A stretch of 64,000 nucleotides of DNA, from contig NZ_PSSX01000001.1 of NCBI RefSeq assembly GCF_002933275.1, forward strand, positions 124,001-188,000. The letters run 5' to 3'. This DNA is from Marinobacter maroccanus. Lineage in GTDB: Bacteria > Pseudomonadota > Gammaproteobacteria > Pseudomonadales > Oleiphilaceae. Made by a program: the position numbers and the translations under genes. The notes under the pieces were generated by a model, which made no database searches, had not been told where the DNA came from, and worked only from the letters and a program-made list of their open reading frames with translations. Of this stretch, positions 33,382-45,584 are shown in pieces; positions within the stretch are counted from its first letter, which is position 1, and every line of letters starts with the position of its first letter.

Positions 33382-35433
33382 ATGAACTGGCGAGCAATCA
33401 CCGCTCCGGCCGCAAGGACACTCTACCCCGTACATCGGATGTATGGGGCTGTTCTGCTGCTCTTGCTGTTGTTCACATTGCTGTTGGGGATGGGCAATTC
33501 CCTGCATTCCCGGCTGCTCTGGGTCGGCGAACAGACGTGGCCGAACTACTATTTGCTGAATCCGGATGCCACGGAGCCCTCGTGCCAACTGGAGATGGAT
33601 ATCGACGCCGAGGTTGCCCGCCGCGTGGCCGATTACAAGCCGGACCCGGATGACCTTTTCAGTTCAGCACCTAATCCGGAAGCCATTCGCAAATCCCTCC
33701 AGAGCAATCTGGAACTCTGCCAACAGCAATACGATGTCTATGAACAGAATTTGGTGCATGCCACGCCAGCTCTCGGGGCCTTCAAGACGTTAGAGCAGGG
33801 GCTAGCGGGCTTCCTGCTTGAGAACATTGAGCTTACCAAGTACCTGTTTATCGCAATGTTCGCGATGGCTGCGGCAATCGCCGCACTGGATACCGACCAT
33901 ATTGCACTGCGCCTGCCTCGCAACCGTGCCGAATGGCGGCTGAGCCAGGGCGTTCAGTTTGTGGTCAATGGCCTGATGGTGCTTTCGCTGAACGCCTATC
34001 TGGGAAAACTGGCCACATCTCCGGGCTCGGAGGCCACCATGACCCTGCAGTACGCCTGGGGCGGGGTCTTCGGCCTGTTCATGGTGATTAATGCCGTCCG
34101 GTTCCTGAACGTTCCGGAACGGATTCGACCCGGAGGCCTCTCCGCCTCTTCTGGTCTGGTGATTCCGCTCTACTGTGCCATGGGCCTGGTCGCCATGAGC
34201 TATTTCTTCCTGGTAGACGGTTACGCCTCGGGGCTGGCCATCTATTTCGGGATGATGTCCAACCTGTCGTCCATGTTCATCAACATTGGCCTTTACGTGC
34301 TGGTGGGCATGATGCTCAAGCAGACCCGGATCCCCGAACTTCTGCTGAATCTCATCAAGCCTTTCAATCTTCCTGCACCGCTGCTGGCTTCGGTGATCAT
34401 CTTCGCAACCGCGTTTCCGACAGCATTTACCGGCGCATCGGGCATTTTCATCCTGGCGGTGGGCGGTGTTGTTTATGACGAACTCCGCCGTGCCGGGGCA
34501 GGGCGCCAGCTGTCTCTGGCAACGACCGCCATGTCTGGCAGCCTCGGCGTTGTGCTGAATCCGTGTCTGCTGATTGTTGTCGTGGCTGCACTTAATAAAG
34601 AAGTCACGACCACAGAGATGTACAGCTGGGGTTTCTGGGTCTTCATTATGTCGGCAACCCTGTTCTCGCTGATTGTCTGCAAGACCCAGGGAAACTGGAA
34701 GCCTCGTCCGGCGCCGGGGGCCTTCCGTGCGGCTCTTGGTGAAAGCCGGGCATTGCTGCCTTATGTGGTTGTGGCTGCTCTGGTCATCCTGTCGATCTGG
34801 ATTGTTCTGGGCTTGAAGTTCAACGAGTACAGCGCCCCGTTGATCCTGCCCTTGGTCATGCTTGCTTTGGTGCTCCTGGATTCCGGCGGGAGCAGTGAGG
34901 ACCGGGGCCAGACCCGCTCTCAGGCATTCTGGAGCCGAAGTTCCGCCGCTGCCAGCGATTCAGCGGTGCATATCGGAGCCCTGCTTGCGCTTATCGGATT
35001 TTCGATCTGCCTCGGGGGTATCCTCGAACGCTCGGATATTGTTCACGCGCTCTTCCCGGAGGACCTGACCAGTCCCTGGATCGCCATGCTCGTGATTGTG
35101 GTTATGCTCACGGTAATCGGCATGGTCATGGACCCGTTCGGCGCGGTAATCCTGGTGTCGGCCACCATTGCCCAGCCGGCAATCCAACTGGGTATCGATC
35201 CGCTGCACTTCTGGATTGTCTGCCTGGTAGCGTTCGAGCTTGGCTATCTGAGCCCGCCGGTGGCACTGAACCATCTGCTTACCCGTCAGGTTGTAGGCGA
35301 GACGGAAGTGCTGGCGGCAGAGCGTACCGGTTCGTTCTGGCATCGCTATGAGCGCCTGCTGCTACCTCTGGCTGTGATGGGGCCAACACTATTGTTCGTG
35401 GCCTTTGTGCCGATGCTGTTCTACGCGTTGTAA
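33382..35433 (+). CDS. TRAP transporter permease, fused small and large subunits
   Basis: The 683-residue membrane protein joins an N-terminal DctQ-like part (a first helix YGAVLLLLLLFTLLLG, a ~100-residue periplasmic loop with two Cys, then helices near residues 150-240) to a DctM-like part (YFGMMSNLSSMFINIGLYVLVGMML, FPTAFTGASGIFILAVGGVVYDEL, MVMDPFGAVILVSATIAQPA, FELGYLSPPVALNHLL). The G-YLSPP motif near the end is typical of DctM. Fused permeases occur in some TRAP systems. The large periplasmic insertion before the second helix is unusual and could contact the lipoprotein encoded first in the operon. A terminator follows directly. Confidence 0.85.
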   Translation: MNWRAITAPAARTLYPVHRMYGAVLLLLLLFTLLLGMGNSLHSRLLWVGEQTWPNYYLLNPDATEPSCQLEMDIDAEVARRVADYKPDPDDLFSSAPNPEAIRKSLQSNLELCQQQYDVYEQNLVHATPALGAFKTLEQGLAGFLLENIELTKYLFIAMFAMAAAIAALDTDHIALRLPRNRAEWRLSQGVQFVVNGLMVLSLNAYLGKLATSPGSEATMTLQYAWGGVFGLFMVINAVRFLNVPERIRPGGLSASSGLVIPLYCAMGLVAMSYFFLVDGYASGLAIYFGMMSNLSSMFINIGLYVLVGMMLKQTRIPELLLNLIKPFNLPAPLLASVIIFATAFPTAFTGASGIFILAVGGVVYDELRRAGAGRQLSLATTAMSGSLGVVLNPCLLIVVVAALNKEVTTTEMYSWGFWVFIMSATLFSLIVCKTQGNWKPRPAPGAFRAALGESRALLPYVVVAALVILSIWIVLGLKFNEYSAPLILPLVMLALVLLDSGGSSEDRGQTRSQAFWSRSSAAASDSAVHIGALLALIGFSICLGGILERSDIVHALFPEDLTSPWIAMLVIVVMLTVIGMVMDPFGAVILVSATIAQPAIQLGIDPLHFWIVCLVAFELGYLSPPVALNHLLTRQVVGETEVLAAERTGSFWHRYERLLLPLAVMGPTLLFVAFVPMLFYAL

Positions 35434-35452
35434 TGTTGAAATGAGATAAAGA

Positions 35453-35486
35453 AGGCCGCCTGAGGGAAACTTCAGGCGGCTTTTTG
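35453..35486 (+). terminator. intrinsic terminator after TRAP operon
   Basis: GCCGCCTGA/TCAGGCGGC form a nine-base stem, followed by TTTTT. Confidence 0.92.
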
Positions 35487-35595
35487 CATCTGGAATACAG
35501 GAGGAAACGTAGTTTGAACGAAACCGAACACTCGAGAGAAGCGTGTTTGGTATACCCTAGGAAATAAAATCGACTTGTTGCCAGTGGCCCGACAT

Positions 35596-38210
35596 ATGAA
35601 TTCACTTGCCCTCTCAAAATTGGTCCCGGTTTTCTTGGCTCTGCTTTCCCTCGTGGGTTGTGGGGGTGGCGGCGATGGCCTGGATTCTCAGGAGCCCGGT
35701 CTGAGCGGCACCATTACGATCGAAAGTGGAACGCGAGTGGATTCGGATACGGCTGATGACAGTCGTCTGAACGAAGCGGTACCCAATGATTCGCCCAGCA
35801 CCGCTCAGCTAATCGCTTCAACAGGTATCCTGGGGGGCTATTTGAGTGCTACATCTGGCACCTATCCAGATTCTGGCGAGTTTGTATTTGAGTATGTAAC
35901 CGATGAGCAGGATACATTCCGCGCCGATCTCGCAGCGGGCAGCACGATTGCCGTGCAGGTTTTCAGGGATTCGGTTTTTGAGACCCCCGCAATTACCCTG
36001 TCGGTTGCCCAGGGTGGTGTACTTGTAGATTCTGCACTCGGGACCGGCATTACGCCTTTAATGGTGAGCGCGCCGGACGCCGGGCCCTCAGAAATAAGTG
36101 TCAGTACCTCGGGTGGCGGTCCATTCAGATACGTGCTGTCTGTTTCGGCTGCCGGCGTCACCAACTTCCAGAGTTCTCATTACAGCCAACCGGAGTTCGT
36201 GCTGGACGAAGCTATTGTCCTGATGTCGCCGGAAGAGCAGGGTCGTATGGGGCCGCAAGGCGTCGCCGGAGCCTTGTCGGCCTCCTCCGCGAAACCACTG
36301 GGGCAGGGCGCCTGGTTAGTAAGGCGTGATCCTGTTGGCGTAGTCGCTTCACAATCGCCCGGCTCTGCAGGTGGCCTGCGGGGTGTGACGCTTCGTTGGA
36401 TCGCCGAACTGAAAGCGAAGCCTGGAGTTCAGATTGCGGAACCGAATTATATCTATCGGGCCCAGGCGGACCGGGATCTTTCCTCTCTGCAATGGAATCT
36501 GCCCCTCATCAGCCTGCCGCTTGCCTGGCAGGCCGCCCCGTCCCGAGGTAATGCTATCGGGGTCGCTGTGATGGATACGGGTCTGTTTACGTCTACTCCG
36601 CAAACCTACGGCGACTGGCACCTTGATCTGGATGCGAATGCAGTTCCGTTTAATTCCGGCAGAATTCTGGATTATGTTTCCGCCGATCTGGATATAGATC
36701 CACAATTCAATGACCGGTTGGGCTATGACAATAATCCTGCGGATCCAGGTGACGGCAAACCTCAGAGCAGTAATTTCCACGGAACTCACGTTGCAGGCAT
36801 TGTTGCTGCACTGGCAAATGGCGAAGGCGTGAATGGAGTGGCTCCAGGCGTCACTCTCTGGCCAGTCCGGGTATTGGGCAGGGACGGAGCAGGAACTCTT
36901 GATGATCTTGTCGCGGCGATGAACTGGGCTGCTACCAATCCAGATATTAACGTCATCAATCTCAGCCTGGGCGGCGTTGGTCCGAGCACCGTGTTGGAGG
37001 CGGCCATAAACCGGGCAGATTCAAATGGAAAGTTGGTCGTCGCTGCGGCAGGCAATCAGGGCACCGATGAGTTGACCTATCCGGCAGCCTTTGGGCGAGT
37101 CATTGGCGTTGGCGCAGTGGATGCGGGCAAGGTACGGGCTTCTTACTCCAACTTTGGTGGTTCTGTGGATCTCGTTGCTCCGGGCGGGGACGCGACCAGG
37201 GACGCGAATCTGGATGGCAATGCCGATCTGGTCATCAGCACCTGGGGAGTTGACGACGGTGGTGACTTTATCCGTTCTTATGCAGGGTTACAGGGCACCT
37301 CAATGGCGGCTCCGCACGTTGCAGGCGTTTATGCCTTAATGAAAGGGGCAAACCCTGGTGCAGTTACGCCCGGCCAGTTTCGAGCCTGGCTTGCCGGCGG
37401 TGTGCTGACAGAAAACGTCGGCAACAGTACCGAATACGGAGCCGGTCTGATAAACGCGCTCAAGTCAGTCGACGCGGCCCTCGACGGGTCAGTGAGCACG
37501 ATCGTATTGTCTTCGCCTTCCGCCATCGCGTTTGATCGGGCGCGCTTCAATAGCGAACTTGATTTTACTGTTTACCCTGAAGGCGAATCGGTCGTGGTTA
37601 ATGGCGTTGCCTTCGATTCTGATCTGATCTCTCTCGATCCGGTGGTTTTGGCTGGCAGTCCTCTGCCGTCCTCGGTGGCCGTCTCGGTGGTGGAGTCAAA
37701 TGTCGTTGACGGGCAGAGTTATGCCACGACGATTCGAATCGACTACAGTGCCGGTGGCGAAACCGGAATCCTGGAGGTTCCAGTTTCGATAGACCTCAGG
37801 GCTTTGGCTGATGAGCGAGACGCAGGTCGCCATTACGTCTTGCTGGTAAGTCCGGATGAAAGCCGTGAAACCATAGAGCAGCGCGTGGTGACCGCCCGTG
37901 ATGGAAGCTATAGCTTTTCGTTCGATGGCATAGAGCCCGGGGAGTATTTCCTGGTGGCTGGAACGGACATGGATAACAACGGCTTTATCTGTGAGAGCGG
38001 TGAGGCTTGCGCCGAGTACCCGGTAAATGGTCTGCCAGAAAAGATCGTTATCGGGGGAGAACGGGTTACCGGAGTCAGTCTCAGCACAAGCTTCCGGCGC
38101 CCGACCATTGCTTCCATGGGTTTGCCTCGCATCGGCTTCGAAGGCTATCGTTTGAAAAATGATGGAAACCAAACCGCTCAACCAGTGAGAACCCTGGAGA
38201 CCAAACGTTG

Positions 38211-38211
<1 letters not shown>
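35596..38211 (+). CDS. S8 family serine protease, lipoprotein (subtilisin-like)
   Basis: The 871-residue protein begins with a lipoprotein signal (VFLALLSLVGC) and a Gly/acidic linker. A prodomain-like region follows, with PPC-like beta structure to about residue 190 and an inhibitor-like segment to 300. The catalytic domain shows Asp327 (VAVMDTGLF, counted from 35596: VMDTG), His395 (FHGTHVAG), Asn in AAAGNQG and Ser569 (GTSMAAPHVAG). The triad is complete. A C-terminal beta domain ends in a Ca-binding-like segment (MDNNGFICESGEACAEYP). It should be anchored on the outer membrane or exported. Its stop overlaps the ATG of the PrcB-like gene (TGATG), indicating coupling. Confidence 0.9.
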
Positions 38212-40647
<2,436 letters not shown>

Positions 40648-40742
40648 TATACTTTAAAGTGCTATAAACAGCATCCTTTATTCTTTCTCTGCATTCTGCA
40701 AACTCGTTATCCTGCCAGTTTTCTGATCGGGAAGAACCGTTG

Positions 40743-42521
40743 ATGGACTGGCAGGGTTGGTTTGCGCTGGGGCTCGCAGGCACCGCGCTGATACTCATGA
40801 GTGCAGGGCGATTTGCGCCCCATCTGGTTATGATGGGCGTGCTCGTGGTGCTCAGTGCCAGCGGTATCGTGTCTGCGGATCAGGCCCTGGCCGGATTCAG
40901 TAACAGTGGCCTGATCACCGTTGTTGCCATGTTCGTGGTGGCAGCGGGCATTCATCATTCCGGTGGTGTAGATCTGCTGGTGCACCATCTGCTGGGCAAT
41001 CCCAGGACCGTTCGGTCTGCCCAGGCAAGGATTGCGCTCCCGGTATCCCTTCTCAGTGGTTTTCTCAACAACACCCCGGTTGTCGCTACCATGATTCCGG
41101 CGGTGCACGCCTGGTCCCGGAAGATCGGTATCTCACCGTCGAAATTGATGATTCCCCTGAGCTATTCCGCCATCCTCGGCGGCACTCTCACACTGATTGG
41201 AACCAGCACCAACCTGGTCGTCAATGGCCAGTACCAGCAGCTGACCGGCGAGCAAGGCTTCTCCATCTTCTCCATTACGGCGGTCGGTCTGCCGGTGGCC
41301 ATCATCGGTATTGCGGCCCTCCTGCTGGTTATGCCCAGAGCGTTGCCGGACCGCAAGGACCAGCAGAAATTCGGCTCCATGAGGGAATTTACCCTGGAAG
41401 TGGCGGTATCGTTCGACGGCCCCCTGGTCGGGAAGACCGTAGGTGAGGCCGGGCTTAGGGAGTTGGAGCGGCTGTATCTGGTCGAGATCGAACGCGACGG
41501 CAGCGTAGTTACCGCTGTGCCGTCGGAAGAGCGACTTCGGGGTGGTGATCGACTGGTGTTTGCCGGCGATACCCAGGCTATATCGGACCTCCTGCGAATC
41601 AATGGCATTGTCCCGTCAGTCCACGAGGATGAGCCGAGTCTGAGCAAGGATAGGGCCGAACGGCGACTGGTGGAGGCGGCATTGTCGCCGCAATCTGACG
41701 TACTTGGCCTGACCATTCGGGACGCGCGCTTCCGGGATCGCTACGGTGCTGTTGTGCTGGCCGTTGCCAGGGGAGGCGAGCGTGTCTCTGGAAACCTTGG
41801 GAATATCAGACTCAAACCCGGCGATGTTCTGCTTCTGGAAGCTCGTCCCGCGTTTGTCAGCCGTCAGCGCTATAACAAGGACTTTCTGCTGATCAACGAT
41901 CTGGAAACCGAGACGCCCCGGCATGACCGGGCCTGGCTGTCCTGGGGAATCCTGTTGGTGCTGGTGGGCCTCGCTGCCTGTGGCACCCTGAGTATGCTCA
42001 ACGCGGCACTGTTGGGCGCAGCGGGAATGATTCTGACCGGCTGCTGCTCGGTTGGCCAGGCGCAGAAGTCGGTGGATGTGCCGGTCATTCTCACTATTGC
42101 CGCTTCCTTTGCCATGGGCGCGGCCCTAGAGCAGACCGGCGCGGCAGGCTTTGTTGCCGAAGGCATTCTCGAGTTCAGTCAGGGCAACGTCTTGTTAACC
42201 ATCCTGCTGGTCTATCTGGTGGTGTCGGTGCTGACCGAGGTTATTACCAACAACGCAGCCGCTGTGCTGGTAATCCCCATCGTCCTCTCAATGACGACCA
42301 GTATGGGCGTGGCTGCCGAGCCGTTTGTAATAGCCGTCATGATGGCCGCCTCGGCCAGTTTTGCAACGCCGCTGGGGTATCAGACCAACATGATGGTGTT
42401 TGGGCCAGGCGGTTACCGGTTCAGTGATTTCGTGCGGGTAGGGCTGCCAATGAACGTGTTTATTGGTGCCGTCACGGTGGTGGTCATCGCCCTGGTGTAC
42501 GACATCAGCCTCGGCTTATAA
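40743..42521 (+). CDS. SLC13/DASS family permease with two TrkA-C domains
   Basis: The 592-residue protein has membrane helices in two halves separated by a soluble region. The transporter parts show FSNSGLITVVAMFVVAAGI, GFLNNTPVVATMIPAV, a GTSTNLVVNGQY loop, and in the second half NNAAAVLVIPIVLSM and PLGYQTNMMVFGPGGY. The SNT-type motifs (TSTNLVV, TNMMV) mark the substrate and sodium sites. Residues ~205-370 contain two RCK_C/TrkA-C domains (PLVGKTVGEAGLRELERLYLV and LGLTIRDARFRDRYGAVV). Members move dicarboxylates, sulfate or similar anions. ATG at 40743 follows GGGAAGAACC. It overlaps the convergent EAL gene at the stops. Confidence 0.88.
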   Translation: MDWQGWFALGLAGTALILMSAGRFAPHLVMMGVLVVLSASGIVSADQALAGFSNSGLITVVAMFVVAAGIHHSGGVDLLVHHLLGNPRTVRSAQARIALPVSLLSGFLNNTPVVATMIPAVHAWSRKIGISPSKLMIPLSYSAILGGTLTLIGTSTNLVVNGQYQQLTGEQGFSIFSITAVGLPVAIIGIAALLLVMPRALPDRKDQQKFGSMREFTLEVAVSFDGPLVGKTVGEAGLRELERLYLVEIERDGSVVTAVPSEERLRGGDRLVFAGDTQAISDLLRINGIVPSVHEDEPSLSKDRAERRLVEAALSPQSDVLGLTIRDARFRDRYGAVVLAVARGGERVSGNLGNIRLKPGDVLLLEARPAFVSRQRYNKDFLLINDLETETPRHDRAWLSWGILLVLVGLAACGTLSMLNAALLGAAGMILTGCCSVGQAQKSVDVPVILTIAASFAMGAALEQTGAAGFVAEGILEFSQGNVLLTILLVYLVVSVLTEVITNNAAAVLVIPIVLSMTTSMGVAAEPFVIAVMMAASASFATPLGYQTNMMVFGPGGYRFSDFVRVGLPMNVFIGAVTVVVIALVYDISLGL

Positions 42522-43802
42522 AGGCTGTTCCGTCGGGTTGGCGAGAATGTCGCAGCACAGCACCTGAAGCTTGCCATCCTGATAATATCCCAGTGACAGA
42601 GTGACGCACATATAAGCCCCGGTAACGCAGAGATACGGTGCGGTGACGTGCAGGCTCTCGGGTTGGGCCAAAGCCTGGCGAAGATACTGTTGGCGGTACC
42701 AGTCAGCGCTGCTGGTGCTTTCCAGGGGTTTGAAGCGCGGGTCCATGCTGCGGGTACCGGCGTCGGAAACCAGAGTGTCATCCATCTGGACGCCCTTGTC
42801 GTCGACCAGATAGCAGCGGGAGACTGCAGGGTGGTTCAGCAGTTCCAGGCAGGACTGTTGCATGCTCATTCCGCTGCGAAGCTTGGTTATGGCATGGTCG
42901 AAAAAGCCACTGAAAAAATCCACCAGTTGCCGTGTCGGGTCCAGGGTAACCTGGTTGCGGGTCTTGTATTCCTGCAACAGGTGGTCGAAGTCCGCGGGCG
43001 CATGGGCCAGCTGATCCAGGTCAGTGCTCGGTCTTCGGAAATAGAAGCCCTGTACGAAATCAACCCCGGCATCGATGGCAATCATGGCTTGATCCCGGGT
43101 TTCCACCCCTTCCAGAAGGACCAGGCAGCCGGACTGGTGTAGCAGTGACACGATGCCGTTGAGAATTTGGCGGGCCTTGTGATCGTCTGTCGCCCGGGTC
43201 AGCAGTTTCCGATCCAGTTTCACGATGTCCGGTGACAGATTCCAGATACGCTCGAAATTGGAATGGCCGGCGCCGAAATCATCAATGGCCGTAAGGCAGC
43301 CCAGCTTTTTGTAGTAGGCGACCGTTTCCCGCAGCCTTTCTGCATCGTCTGTTGGCTGCTCGACGATTTCCATGACAATGCGGTGCGGAGGCAGGCCGGT
43401 TTTGGCGAGCAATTGACCAAAAAAAGAATCGGCCTGACTTCCGCTGGTCACCACCTGAGGCGATACGTTCAGGAAGAGCCAGTTGAGTTGATCACGAATG
43501 CCACTGTAATTGCGTATATGCAGGTAGCGGCAGAGGCGGTCAAGGAGCAGATTCTCCGCTTCTGAGGCTGGCAGTTGGAAAAGATGGAGCGGGAGGACTG
43601 CAGAGTTATCGTTATCGAAGGCCCGGATCAGCGCCTCATAGCCAACGATGCGCTTGTGCGAAATGCTGTAGATGGGCTGGAGCGCTGTTCTCAGGGTCAG
43701 GCCGCGAAAATCGGCGGTCCATGTGTCACCTTCCCTGTTCAGCATAGGGGATAACAGTTCCACTTCCGGAGCTGTCAGCTTTTCAGGGAGTCGTTTCGAC
43801 AT
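42516..43802 (-). CDS. EAL domain c-di-GMP phosphodiesterase with C-terminal sensory domain
   Basis: EAL proteins hydrolyse c-di-GMP to pGpG. The 428-residue protein has an EAL domain with all key motifs: Glu56 in YEALIR, Asn in FLNVSPQ, Glu in MEIVEQ, DDFGAGHSN, Lys in VKLDRKL and Glu in LEGVET, then QGFYF. It is therefore predicted active. The C-terminal ~150 residues (KLRSGMSMQQSCLELLNHPAVSRCYLVDDKGVQ ... GAYMCVTLSLGYYQDGK) look like a cytoplasmic Cache/PAS-like sensor. There is no membrane segment. The 200-base region upstream holds the terminator of a 15-codon ORF, so the promoter could lie before or after it. Confidence 0.9.
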   Translation of the reverse strand: MSKRLPEKLTAPEVELLSPMLNREGDTWTADFRGLTLRTALQPIYSISHKRIVGYEALIRAFDNDNSAVLPLHLFQLPASEAENLLLDRLCRYLHIRNYSGIRDQLNWLFLNVSPQVVTSGSQADSFFGQLLAKTGLPPHRIVMEIVEQPTDDAERLRETVAYYKKLGCLTAIDDFGAGHSNFERIWNLSPDIVKLDRKLLTRATDDHKARQILNGIVSLLHQSGCLVLLEGVETRDQAMIAIDAGVDFVQGFYFRRPSTDLDQLAHAPADFDHLLQEYKTRNQVTLDPTRQLVDFFSGFFDHAITKLRSGMSMQQSCLELLNHPAVSRCYLVDDKGVQMDDTLVSDAGTRSMDPRFKPLESTSSADWYRQQYLRQALAQPESLHVTAPYLCVTGAYMCVTLSLGYYQDGKLQVLCCDILANPTEQPL

Positions 43803-44005
43803 AGACGATTCTGGTTAATTAAACGAACACATCAGCCGCCCCAGTCTGGCGTCTGAACTGTCTTTTATCAGTACAGGTGGCGCGGGAAAACTTGCGAAGT
43901 TACTGATAGTTGGAAGGAAGATTGCCAAAAAAACGCGTTTATTACCACTGTTTCATGTAGAAACTGGAAACCGTTTGTATCTTTGGCGGTCTGGAGAGCG
44001 GAGGG

Positions 44006-44032
44006 AAAAGCCCAGCGGTCCGGGCGGACCGC
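44006..44032 (-). terminator. hairpin terminator of the mini-ORF
   Basis: On the minus strand GCGGTCC/GGACCGC with a GCCC loop is followed by TGGGCTTTT. It lies eight bases past the stop of the 15-codon ORF and before the EAL gene. Confidence 0.75.
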
Positions 44033-44039
44033 CAGAGAA

Positions 44040-44087
44040 TCAGTTGTTACTGGGTACAACCACGCTTTCGTCGAATTCGAGTTCCAT
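44040..44087 (-). CDS. candidate 15-residue peptide gene
   Basis: ATG preceded by GAGAGGACAGGAC opens a frame for MELEFDESVVVPSNN, then TGA. A perfect hairpin terminator follows within eight bases, and a GC-rich leader hairpin (GCCCC/GGGGC) precedes it. The peptide is acidic, has no Cys, Tyr or Trp, and matches nothing I recognise. Possible roles: a leader peptide for the EAL gene (three consecutive Val codons), a small protein in its own right, or the peptide part of an RNA. Coding status is inferred only from the Shine-Dalgarno and terminator layout; it is too short for codon statistics. Confidence 0.4.
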   Translation of the reverse strand: MELEFDESVVVPSNN

Positions 44088-44150
44088 GTCCTGTCCTCTC
44101 GGTCAATGAGGCCCCAGACGGGGCGTCCAAATATGCAATAAGTCTATCGT

Positions 44151-44159
44151 TGCTATAAT
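44151..44159 (+). promoter_or_regulatory. possible extended -10 promoter for cytochrome b561
   Basis: TGCTATAAT fits an extended -10 (TGnTATAAT). No good -35 is visible. It would give a leader of about 170 bases before the b561 start, and that leader would cross the tandem repeat. Confidence 0.4.
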
Positions 44160-44184
44160 TTTGAACAATCCGTAAAACCCCTAT

Positions 44185-44219
44185 ACGACCAAAGGCAAAA
44201 GGACGACCAAAGGCAAAAG
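44185..44219 (+). repeat. tandem duplication of an 18-base unit
   Basis: ACGACCAAAGGCAAAAG occurs twice, at 44185-44201 and 44203-44219, separated by one base. Confidence 0.9.
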
Positions 44220-44338
44220 CGCGGGTAATGGTCAGAAATTCTGATGTAGCGCCGCAAAAGATTTTGATTTTCTTCGTCGGTTCGAGTTTCTAGACTTGAA
44301 TTTATCGTTGGAACCAGGGAACAGGGTAAGTACTCACC

Positions 44339-44884
44339 ATGCAACTCAGGAACACTCCAGTCAGTTACGGTCTTGTCGCTATCATTATTCACTGGCTTGT
44401 TGCACTGGCTGTCTTTGGCCTGTTCGGGCTTGGCTACTGGATGGTGGACCTGTCGTATTACGACGACTGGTATCGCAGGGCACCGGATATCCACCGCAGC
44501 ATTGGCGTCCTGCTCTTGATGGTCATGCTCTTCCGGGTTGTCTGGCGAGTGGGCAACTTCTCGCCGGAGCCACTGCCAGGCCATAAGCGCTGGGAGATTC
44601 GCAGCGCGCACATCGCTCACCTTCTGCTGTATGTGCTGATTTTCGTTGCCATGGTGAGTGGTTATCTGATTTCGACGGCGGATGGCTCTTCAATCAGCGT
44701 TTTCGGCTGGTTTGAGGTGCCATCAGTGACCGGCCAGATCAAGGGCATGGAAGATACCGCCGGAACCGTTCACTACTGGTCCACCTGGGCAATCGTGGGC
44801 CTGGCTCTGGTGCATGCGGCTGGGGCCTTCAAGCACCACCTGTTTGATCGTGACCGCACATTACGGCGTATGGTAGGTAAGTGA
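44339..44884 (+). CDS. cytochrome b561 family protein
   Basis: The 181-residue protein has four membrane helices and the His pattern of the CybB-type di-haem cytochromes: His in [13 protein letters not shown], His in [11 protein letters not shown], then [13 protein letters not shown] and [22 protein letters not shown]. Members pass electrons from ubiquinol or dehydrogenases in the inner membrane. It is followed by a YceI gene, a common neighbour pair; in E. coli yceI is also next to a b561 gene (yceJ). ATG at 44339; ribosome binding site weak (AGGGTAAG). Confidence 0.92.
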   Translation: MQLRNTPVSYGLVAIIIHWLVALAVFGLFGLGYWMVDLSYYDDWYRRAPDIHRSIGVLLLMVMLFRVVWRVGNFSPEPLPGHKRWEIRSAHIAHLLLYVLIFVAMVSGYLISTADGSSISVFGWFEVPSVTGQIKGMEDTAGTVHYWSTWAIVGLALVHAAGAFKHHLFDRDRTLRRMVGK

Positions 44885-44952
44885 CCTGCCTGCTGTTCTA
44901 CTTATTGTCTAACGCCCGGGAGTCGGGCATCAATGAAATAAGGGAGATAATC

Positions 44953-45534
44953 ATGAAAAAAGTTCTGCTTGCCTCTGCCGTGTCGATTGCGCTTGTTGGT
45001 GCAGTTCATGCCAACGAGCACAGTGGCACCTATGCTTTTGATACCAAAGGCGCCCACCAATTCGTCACCTTCAAGATTTCCCATCTCGGATACAGCTGGC
45101 TTTACGGGCGATTCAACGATTTCGATGGCGAATTCGTGTACGACGCCGAGAACCCGGAAAACAGCACCGTTAATGTCACAATTGACACCGCGAGCGTGGA
45201 TTCCAATCATGCCGAGCGTGACAAGCATCTGCGCAGCGAAGATTTTCTCTATGTCAGCGAGTTTCCTCAGGCTACCTTCCAAAGCAAGCGAGTGGTCGTG
45301 GACGAAGAAGGTGAGGCCGATATCGTTGGCGATTTTACCCTCCGCGGTGTGACCAAAGAAGTTACCCTGGATGTCGAGATGCTGGGCCACGGCGAAGATC
45401 CGTGGGGTGGCTATCGCATGGGGTTTGAGGCTGAAACCGAGCTGCGCCTGAAAGATTTCGGTATCCCGATGGATCTCGGAAAGGCATCCGAGACTGTTGA
45501 GATCATCATTTCTGTCGAGGGTATCCGGCAGTAA
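44953..45534 (+). CDS. YceI family periplasmic protein
   Basis: The 193-residue protein has a cleavable signal peptide ([19 protein letters not shown]) and a YceI lipocalin-like domain: [41 protein letters not shown] start, [35 protein letters not shown] and [15 protein letters not shown] (each given in part). YceI proteins bind polyisoprenoid lipids such as ubiquinone-like molecules in the periplasm. The ATG follows AGGGAGATAATC. The upstream b561 gene supports an electron or quinone-handling role. Confidence 0.93.
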   Translation: MKKVLLASAVSIALVGAVHANEHSGTYAFDTKGAHQFVTFKISHLGYSWLYGRFNDFDGEFVYDAENPENSTVNVTIDTASVDSNHAERDKHLRSEDFLYVSEFPQATFQSKRVVVDEEGEADIVGDFTLRGVTKEVTLDVEMLGHGEDPWGGYRMGFEAETELRLKDFGIPMDLGKASETVEIIISVEGIRQ

Positions 45535-45556
45535 TATTGGCTGACCCTGCCACTGT

Positions 45557-45584
45557 CAGATTCCGGGCCTAAACCCGGAATCTG
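45557..45584. terminator. perfect 11-base hairpin between yceI-like and MCP genes
   Basis: CAGATTCCGGG/CCCGGAATCTG with a six-base loop. The right half contains the last codons of the convergent MCP gene. No long T run follows, so termination strength is uncertain. Confidence 0.65.

Larger units (their letters stand above)
43803..44338. other. 536-base intergenic stretch with mini-ORF, hairpins and tandem repeat
   Basis: Between the EAL gene (minus) and cytochrome b561 (plus) lie a hairpin terminator (44006-44032), a 15-codon minus-strand ORF (44040-44087), a leader hairpin (44111-44124), a plus-strand extended -10 (44151-44159) and a tandem duplication (44185-44219). Nothing is seen in 43803-44000. 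Confidence 0.7.
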
